A stretch of 64,000 nucleotides of DNA. Origin: Chloroflexota bacterium (lineage in GTDB: Bacteria > Chloroflexota > Anaerolineae > B4-G1). Both the position numbers and the translations under genes were made by a program. A model generated the notes under the pieces. It was not told where the DNA came from. It did no database searches and was given only the letters and a program-made list of their open reading frames with translations. Where the stretch lies: positions 1 through 64,000 of the forward strand of contig JAAZAN010000241.1 of assembly GCA_012514315.1 (NCBI GenBank). Reading direction: 5' to 3'. Shown here in pieces: positions 59,226-64,000 of the stretch; the stretch's first letter is position 1, and the number at the start of each line of letters is the position of its first letter.

Positions 59226-60155
59226 ATGAAACTCAACCTGGCAGCCAACTACTCAGAAGCACTGGTAGATCTCCTCAGTGATGGTGCGGTGGCCGTGGAC
59301 CGTCTCAAATGCCCGGCGTGGCCCGATACTATCGCTAGGGCTCAGCGTGTCCATCCAGTCTACGTGCATTTCCCGCTCAGAGTTGGAGTTGGTATCGGCG
59401 ACGCTATAGATAGTGAGACTGGCGAGCGTGCGGACTGGCGCCGAGTGGAAGGCATTCTGGCGCGGACCGCTACACCGGTGATCAACCTTCATCTCGAGGT
59501 GACGAGACGCGATCTTCCGCATATTGGGCCTGACTCGGTCGATCCGACGCACGTTGCCGAGATCTGTGATAGATCCATCAGAGATGTCGAGTCCGTGGTA
59601 CGGCGCTTCGGAGCTGACCGCGTGATCGTCGAGAACAACTACGGCGACGGTGGGAACTGTCTGAGGCCCATCCTGCTGTCGGAAACGATCAACGCGATCG
59701 TAGATGCGACGGACTGTGGCTTCCTTCTGGACCTGGCCCACGCGTCCATCGCGGCGTGCGAGCTTGGCCTGGGGATACGGGAGTATGTGGAGTCGTTACC
59801 TGTGCGGCGTCTCGGTGAGCTGCACGTGAGCGGCATCCGCGTCTTCGATGGGCGCTGGATTGATGCGGCACGCGCTGCGGGGGTCGACCACGATGTGATC
59901 GAGGGATTGGCTGGTCGCTGTGTGGACCATCTCCCGATGACAGAAGATGATTGGATGATCACAGAGTGGGCGCTGAAGCAGGTGGGACACCGTGGATGGC
60001 GGGCCCCCTGGACAGTGACGCTCGAGTATGGCGGCGTGGGACCGTTGTTCAGCGCCACAACCGACCGAGATGTCCTGGCGAAGGATGTGCCGCGCCTGCG
60101 CAGGATGACACAATACAGGGGGGCCGACTCGGTGCAGTCCGAACTCGAGAGTTAG
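59226..60155 (+). CDS. DUF692/MNIO-like TIM-barrel protein
   Basis: A 309-residue TIM-barrel protein with the layout of the DUF692 family, now called multinuclear non-haem iron oxidases (MbnB, TglH, ChrH), which modify Cys residues in peptides. Segments in order: VYVHFPL, NLHLEV, RVIVENNYGDG, GFLLDLAHAS, LGELHVSGI, the DHLPMTEDDW block and TLEYGG, matching the positions of metal ligands in that family. The second His of the family's EIHLAGH motif is Ile here, so activity may differ. A general sugar-epimerase-type barrel is the alternative reading. The start is leaderless. No peptide precursor gene was found next to it; a radical SAM gene follows after 51 bases. Confidence 0.6.
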   Translation: MKLNLAANYSEALVDLLSDGAVAVDRLKCPAWPDTIARAQRVHPVYVHFPLRVGVGIGDAIDSETGERADWRRVEGILARTATPVINLHLEVTRRDLPHIGPDSVDPTHVAEICDRSIRDVESVVRRFGADRVIVENNYGDGGNCLRPILLSETINAIVDATDCGFLLDLAHASIAACELGLGIREYVESLPVRRLGELHVSGIRVFDGRWIDAARAAGVDHDVIEGLAGRCVDHLPMTEDDWMITEWALKQVGHRGWRAPWTVTLEYGGVGPLFSATTDRDVLAKDVPRLRRMTQYRGADSVQSELES

Positions 60156-60206
60156 TCGGGAATCCCTGAGTTGTAGCCAGCGCGCTGTGAAGGTTGGAGG
60201 CGTGCA

Positions 60207-61079
60207 GTGGCTGTGCGTGAGATCGAGGCAATAGCTCTACTCTCCCCGGTCAAACAGCCCGACCGGTGGTTTGGGCTGCGATACTCGATGAACCTGTACC
60301 GGGGATGCCAGCATCGCTGCATCTACTGCGACTCTCGAAGCTTATGCTATCAGATTGAGGACTTCGACGAAGTCCAGGTCAAAGCGAATGCGATTGATCT
60401 GCTGAGGCGCGAGCTGGCGGCAAAGCGGTCGAAGGGTACCATCGGGACGGGCTCGATGAGTGATCCGTACATGCCAGTCGAGCGCGATCTGATGCTGACC
60501 CAACGCGCGCTGCAGCTGATCGCGGAGTTTGGTTTCCCGCTGCACGTGATGACCAAGAGTGACCTGGTACTGCGGGATCTCGATCTCTTGCGCACGATTG
60601 GGCGAGTCTTCTCATCGGTCACATTCACAATAACTACCGTCGACGATCAACTTGGTAGTGAAGTGGAACCCGGTGCGCCCCTTGTGTCGACACGGTTTGC
60701 GGCGATGGGTAGACTGGCGGCTCACGGGGTCCAAACGGGCGTGGCGATTATGCCGATCTTGCCTTTGCTGGAGGACACGCTGGAGAACGTGGAGGCGATT
60801 CTGCGCACGGCCAGGGATTTCGGCGCAACGTACGCAACCGCTTCATTTGGTGTGACTCTCCGCGATCGCCAGCGCGCGTACTTCCTGGAGCAGCTTGACC
60901 GGTTGTACCCCGGCATGCGAGCAGAGTATGAACGCCGGTATGGCGACCAGTACTTCTGTCCAGCGCGTGGACACCGCTATCTCGAACAGGAGTTTGACGG
61001 TCTCTGCGAGAGCAGAGGTCTGAAGACTGGTGTACCCCATTACCGACCCGAGCGAGCACAACAGCTTCGCCTCCTGTGA
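60207..61079 (+). CDS. Radical SAM protein, SPL/Rv2578c-like
   Basis: A 290-residue radical SAM enzyme. The cluster motif CQHRCIYC has cysteines at residues 34, 38 and 41 in the YRGCQHRCIYCDSR context typical of the spore photoproduct lyase-like/Rv2578c group. GTGSMSDPYMPVE is the SAM-binding Gly-rich segment. The reaction is not known; no DNA-repair partner is nearby. GTG start; the gene lies 51 bases after the DUF692-like gene, so the pair may be a small operon. The C-terminal 60 residues carry a conserved CPARGHRYLEQEF block. Confidence 0.82.
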   Translation: MAVREIEAIALLSPVKQPDRWFGLRYSMNLYRGCQHRCIYCDSRSLCYQIEDFDEVQVKANAIDLLRRELAAKRSKGTIGTGSMSDPYMPVERDLMLTQRALQLIAEFGFPLHVMTKSDLVLRDLDLLRTIGRVFSSVTFTITTVDDQLGSEVEPGAPLVSTRFAAMGRLAAHGVQTGVAIMPILPLLEDTLENVEAILRTARDFGATYATASFGVTLRDRQRAYFLEQLDRLYPGMRAEYERRYGDQYFCPARGHRYLEQEFDGLCESRGLKTGVPHYRPERAQQLRLL

Positions 61080-61118
61080 TGGGTGAAGCACGTACTACCT
61101 AGTGACGAGATATGGACG

Positions 61119-61146
61119 TTGACACGTCGTCCGGTGCTGGTATAAT
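61119..61146 (+). promoter_or_regulatory. Consensus promoter of the ABC exporter leader
   Basis: Perfect TTGACA (61119-61124) and perfect TATAAT (61141-61146), 16 bases apart, the only full-consensus pair in this window. Transcription should start near 61153, about 195 bases before the first exporter gene. Confidence 0.85.
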
Positions 61147-61178
61147 GGCGGCCTATCAATGATTTGTGGGGTGAGCAT

Positions 61179-61235
61179 ATGAGCAGCGTGCGCTTGTTGT
61201 GTGAGACGGAGTTGGGGGGGATGACCTTGTCGTAA
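61179..61235 (+). CDS. Putative 18-residue leader peptide
   Basis: ATG-to-TAA open frame with translation MSSVRLLCETELGGMTLS. GGGGTGAG lies just upstream as a ribosome site. It stands between a consensus promoter and an intrinsic terminator and is placed so that its stop codon abuts the antiterminator strand. Its composition suggests no amino-acid-specific stalling run, so general translation status or a drug is a likelier signal than an amino acid. Too short to be judged by composition alone. Confidence 0.5.
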   Translation: MSSVRLLCETELGGMTLS

Positions 61236-61270
61236 TGCGCCTGCTCTAAGGTGTTCTCAGATATCCCTTG

Positions 61271-61302
61271 GCCGTGGGCGCAAGCCCACGGCTTTCTTTT
61301 TC
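61271..61302 (+). terminator. Intrinsic terminator inside the exporter leader
   Basis: GCCGTGGGC (61271-61279) and GCCCACGGC (61284-61292) form a perfect 9-bp stem with a GCAA tetraloop, followed by TTTCTTTTTC. It lies 46 bases before the exporter start codon, so it acts on the operon's own transcript. Confidence 0.88.
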
Positions 61303-61347
61303 ATCGGCCGGTGTGTTCTGCGGGTCACTCCGGCTCCGGGAGTGATG

Positions 61348-63228
61348 ATGAAGACAACTGTGCTCACTCGTTACTTCGGACTGCTGGCCAACTACCTTAG
61401 GCCTGAACGGTCTGCGACTGTTCTCCTCGGCATTCTAGTTGCCGGCGGCATTGTTACGCAACTGGCTGCGCCTCAGTTGATGGGCCGCTTCATTGACCTG
61501 ATCCAGACGGGCGCCAGTTCATCCGGCCTGATCAGAGTCGCAGTTCTGTTTGTTGTGGCTGCGCTTGCTCGCCAGGCTCTTGCCGCTCTGGCGAACTACG
61601 TGGGGGCGGGAGTGGGGTGGCGTGCAACCAACGCACTGCGGGTGGATCTCCTACACCATTGCCTTAACCTGGATATGGCGTTTCACGCCGCGCATCCCCC
61701 AGGCGAGATGGTGGAACGGATCGACAGCGATGTCAGCCAGCTGGCACAGTTCTTCTCGCAATTCGTCATCCAGGTGCTGGCCAATATGCTTCTCGTGGTA
61801 GGCGTGCTCGGAGTCCTGATCAAGACTGACTGGCGTGCGGGCGCAGCCGTTGCTGTGTTCACGCTGGCCTCGGCGGTTGCAGTAGGTCCGCTCACCCGGG
61901 CCAACGCAACTCTGTGGGCGGATCATCGGGAACGGGTTGCGGATCTGTATGCCTTCCTCCAGGAGAGAATGGCAGGCACGGAGGATATCCAGGCTTGCGG
62001 CGCCAAGGGATACGTCATGCGTCAGTTCCACCGGGTGAACCGTGCTGAGATGAGGCAGCGAGTCAAGGCTGGGGCCATCGGAGCGGCCACGACGCATAAC
62101 GTCACGGAGCTTCTGTTCGCGTTGGGCGTGGCCGGCGCTCTGGCTGCGGGTGCTGCGCTGTACTCGGCAGGTTCGGTGACCATTGGCACCGTGTACATCA
62201 TCTACAGCTACAGTGCGATGCTGGCTGCTCCGATCCGACACCTTACGCGACAGATCCGCGATCTGCAGCGCGCAGGCGGGAGCATCGAGCGCATCCGTGA
62301 GCTGATGCTGAATGATACGCATCTGGAACAGGCGACGGTGGATGATCTACCGGTTCCAGTCTCTGGTCTCATTGGGGTTCCGGAAGGCGAACCACTGAGT
62401 GTGGAGTTCCAGGCTGTATCCTTCCGCTACCCGGATGACGCCCGCGGCATCTTGCCCGACGCTGGCACCGAAGAACACCGCCCTACTCCTGACGGTGGGA
62501 TCGGCCAGCGTGACACTGAGGCTGTGCTCAAGGGCCTCAGCTTTCGTCTGGAGCCGGGCCAGATTCTGGGTTTGCTCGGCAGAACAGGCAGTGGCAAGAC
62601 GACCATCGCGCGCTTGCTCCTCAGACTCTATTCCCCTGACACCGGCGCCATCAGTATATGCGGGCGTGGAGGCCACCCTTCGATGGACATACAAGACATC
62701 CCCCTGGGTGTGCTCAGGTCTAGAATTGGGCTCGTCACTCAGGATGTGCAGGTCTTCCGGGCTACTGTTCGCGACAACCTTACCCTGTTTGATCCGACGG
62801 TGGCCGACGATCGGCTACTCGAAGAGATTGACCAGTTAGGTTTGTGGAGTTGGTACTCATCGTTACCCCAAGGTCTCGACACGCGACTGGAGCCGGGCGG
62901 TCGAGGTCTCTCGGCCGGTGAGGCGCAACTGCTTGCCTTTCTCCGGATTCTGCTACGGGATCCTGGGCTCGTCATCCTTGACGAGGCATCGTCGCGACTC
63001 GACCCGGCGACCGAGCGCCTGATCGAGCGTGCTGTCGATCGGCTGGTTGCCGATCGAACTGCCATCATCATCGCGCACCGACTGAGCACTGTTGCACGTG
63101 CCGATGTCATCATGATTCTTGACGGTGGCATTGTGGTAGAGCAGGGACTCAGAGAGAGGCTGGCCGCGGAGCCTACCTCGCATTTTCGACGCCTGTTGGA
63201 GACCGGTATGGAGGAGGTGCTCCGATGA
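61348..63228 (+). CDS. ABC exporter half-transporter, permease-ATPase fusion (subunit 1)
   Basis: A 626-residue membrane protein of the type I exporter family. Six helices lie at about 15-310, and the ATPase domain is at about 345-620. Walker A GRTGSGKTT near 415, signature LSAGEAQ near 520, Walker B LVILDEASSRLD with the catalytic Glu, and H-loop AHRLST are all intact. An insertion of about 25 residues (DARGILPDAGTEEHRPTP) precedes Walker A. ATG 61348 follows GGGAG; GTG 61342 and ATG 61345 are alternatives. Its stop overlaps the start of a second half-transporter (ATGA), so the two probably form a heterodimer like BmrCD or LmrCD and pump drugs or lipids out. Confidence 0.9.
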   Translation: MKTTVLTRYFGLLANYLRPERSATVLLGILVAGGIVTQLAAPQLMGRFIDLIQTGASSSGLIRVAVLFVVAALARQALAALANYVGAGVGWRATNALRVDLLHHCLNLDMAFHAAHPPGEMVERIDSDVSQLAQFFSQFVIQVLANMLLVVGVLGVLIKTDWRAGAAVAVFTLASAVAVGPLTRANATLWADHRERVADLYAFLQERMAGTEDIQACGAKGYVMRQFHRVNRAEMRQRVKAGAIGAATTHNVTELLFALGVAGALAAGAALYSAGSVTIGTVYIIYSYSAMLAAPIRHLTRQIRDLQRAGGSIERIRELMLNDTHLEQATVDDLPVPVSGLIGVPEGEPLSVEFQAVSFRYPDDARGILPDAGTEEHRPTPDGGIGQRDTEAVLKGLSFRLEPGQILGLLGRTGSGKTTIARLLLRLYSPDTGAISICGRGGHPSMDIQDIPLGVLRSRIGLVTQDVQVFRATVRDNLTLFDPTVADDRLLEEIDQLGLWSWYSSLPQGLDTRLEPGGRGLSAGEAQLLAFLRILLRDPGLVILDEASSRLDPATERLIERAVDRLVADRTAIIIAHRLSTVARADVIMILDGGIVVEQGLRERLAAEPTSHFRRLLETGMEEVLR

Positions 63229-64000
63229 GTGAGCGTGAGCACGCATCGTGTAGTAGACCTCTGCGCAGGAGCGTCTGGTTCTATGTATGGCGTGTCGTGC
63301 GGATGCAGGGCGGGCTGTATGCTCTTATGTTGGCGCTCGAAACACTCATATTCAGTGGGATGCCGCTGGTAACCGGTCTAGCTGTGAGCTGGTTCTTTGA
63401 TGCGCTCAGTGGGTCTGCCCCCGTTGGGGTCAACGTGTGGACGGCCGTTGGACTGATCGCAGCCATCGCTGTTGTGCAGGCCATCATCTTCGCGTGCGAC
63501 TTCGGAGTCTACTTCCTCCATCAGAGCACGGTGACCGGCTTGCTGGCGAGGAACCTCTTCGAGGCCATTCTGGACCAACCTGGAGCGCGAGCGTTGTCCA
63601 TCTCCCCGGGTGACGCGATCAACAGGTTTGAGGTCGACATCTACAAGATCCTGGAGTTTGTAGCAGACGCCCTCAATTTTGTCGTGGAGTTTGGCGTCTT
63701 CGCGGTAGTGTCGGTGGTCCTGATGGTCAGGATCCAGCCCCTGGCCACTGCGGTTGCGTTAGTTCCGCTCGTCTTTATTGTTGTCGCGGTGAACCTGGTT
63801 CGGAGGACCATTCGCGCGTATCAGGAGTCGGCGCGCGGCGCCTCCGGCGCGGTTGCTGGCTTCATCGGCGAGGCCTTCGGGGCGATTCTGGCTGTCAAGG
63901 TGGGCGTTGCGGAAACCCGCGTAGTGCAGAGGTTCCGAGAGCTTGGTGATGCGCGGTGCGCGTATGAACTGCGCGTTGTGCTACTGCGCCAGATCCTTGA
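63225..64000 (+). CDS. ABC exporter half-transporter, subunit 2 (cut by window end)
   Basis: An open frame with ATG 63225, overlapping the previous stop by 4 bases, that runs past the window end. The visible 258 residues are a type I exporter membrane domain with about five helices; segments include WFYVWRVVRMQGGLYALM at the start and the SPGDAINRFEVDIYKILEF coupling-helix region, similar in position to SPGD/E motifs of half-transporters. The ATPase domain is outside the window. It is clearly paralogous in layout to subunit 1 and would be its partner. Confidence 0.88.
   Translation, partial: MSEREHASCSRPLRRSVWFYVWRVVRMQGGLYALMLALETLIFSGMPLVTGLAVSWFFDALSGSAPVGVNVWTAVGLIAAIAVVQAIIFACDFGVYFLHQSTVTGLLARNLFEAILDQPGARALSISPGDAINRFEVDIYKILEFVADALNFVVEFGVFAVVSVVLMVRIQPLATAVALVPLVFIVVAVNLVRRTIRAYQESARGASGAVAGFIGEAFGAILAVKVGVAETRVVQRFRELGDARCAYELRVVLLRQIL

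Larger units (their letters stand above)
61153..61302 (+). promoter_or_regulatory. Attenuator leader of the ABC exporter operon
   Basis: The transcribed leader contains an 18-codon ORF (61179-61235), then TGCGCCTGC (61236-61244), which begins right after the stop codon, and then the terminator. TGCGCCTGC can pair over 9 bp (two G-U) with GTGGGCGCA (61274-61282), which includes most of the terminator's left arm, so the two structures exclude each other. A ribosome at the stop codon would cover the first strand and allow termination; a ribosome stalled earlier would free it and allow read-through. Structure is read from sequence; regulation is inferred. Confidence 0.65.

Noticed and set aside
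61153-61302. Reading the exporter leader as a free-standing small RNA such as 6S or SRP RNA
   Set aside because: No 6S-type open bubble and no SRP GGAA/GCAA-paired helix 8 sequence; the terminator sits 46 bases before an exporter gene, so an attenuator explains it better. A stable short RNA may still accumulate as the terminated product.

Overview
The window is a densely coded, moderately GC-rich bacterial chromosome segment. It shows 55 complete protein genes, one probable 18-codon leader peptide and one gene cut by the right edge, with short intergenic gaps and no rRNA, tRNA, CRISPR, prophage or insertion sequence that I could recognise. The gene mix suggests an anaerobic or facultative member of the Chloroflexota, probably Anaerolineae-like: a GAF-rich SpoIIE-type phosphatase with partner-switching proteins, LysM envelope proteins, a cold-shock gene next to a single-RRM gene, and an anaerobic sulfatase-maturating enzyme. 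That assignment is inference from gene content only.

Layout. 1-8.4 kb: a TetR regulator with its own promoter and a palindromic operator candidate, then a radical-SAM sulfatase-maturating enzyme divergent from a GH38 alpha-mannosidase and a Cys-type sulfatase, followed by a 5'(3')-deoxyribonucleotidase and a stand-alone pyruvate-kinase C-domain protein. 8.4-13.3 kb: a methyltransferase/membrane-protein pair, PhzF, a PHP phosphoesterase and a 2-hydroxyacid dehydrogenase. 13.3-20.8 kb (minus strand): a LeuC-like/LeuD-like/AbrB membrane protein/isocitrate-type dehydrogenase operon, then a GPH sugar symporter and a GNAT-like protein, with an SDR dehydrogenase upstream. 20.9-28 kb: STAS antagonist, anti-sigma kinase and a 1293-residue GAF-SpoIIE phosphatase, then divergent LiaX/YvlB-like and LiaF-like genes and a GH3-type adenylating enzyme. 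28.5-32 kb: LysM/YkuD envelope genes. 32-35.6 kb: a complete ECF transporter (S, fused A-A, T). 35.7-38 kb: ECF sigma factor, zinc-finger anti-sigma factor and a membrane protein. 38-48.8 kb: YigZ, a UroD-like methyltransferase, acetamidase, two tandem paralogous membrane-anchored proteins of unknown function, a C1 aminopeptidase, MFS, phosphatase, old-yellow-enzyme and NUDIX genes. 48.8-56.5 kb: a MacB/FtsX-type ABC pair running into amidohydrolase, three Gfo/Idh/MocA oxidoreductases, a DppA-like D-aminopeptidase and NagB. 56.7-61 kb: a SIMPL lipoprotein, Csp and RRM RNA-binding proteins, GNAT, a DUF692/MNIO-like protein and a radical SAM protein. 61.1-64 kb: a heterodimeric ABC exporter.

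The most striking signal is the leader of that exporter (61119-61347). A consensus promoter is followed by an 18-codon ORF, then a perfect 9-bp GCAA-loop terminator just before the first gene. The bases directly after the ORF stop codon can form a competing 9-bp helix with the terminator's left arm. This is the layout of ribosome-mediated attenuation of a drug exporter, as in the bmrB-bmrCD system. Other points worth following: the LeuCD-like operon with an atypical substrate-loop sequence, two promoters placed exactly 7 bases before a start codon (leaderless mRNAs), an 11-bp hairpin between the STAS and anti-sigma genes, and the tandem paralogs.
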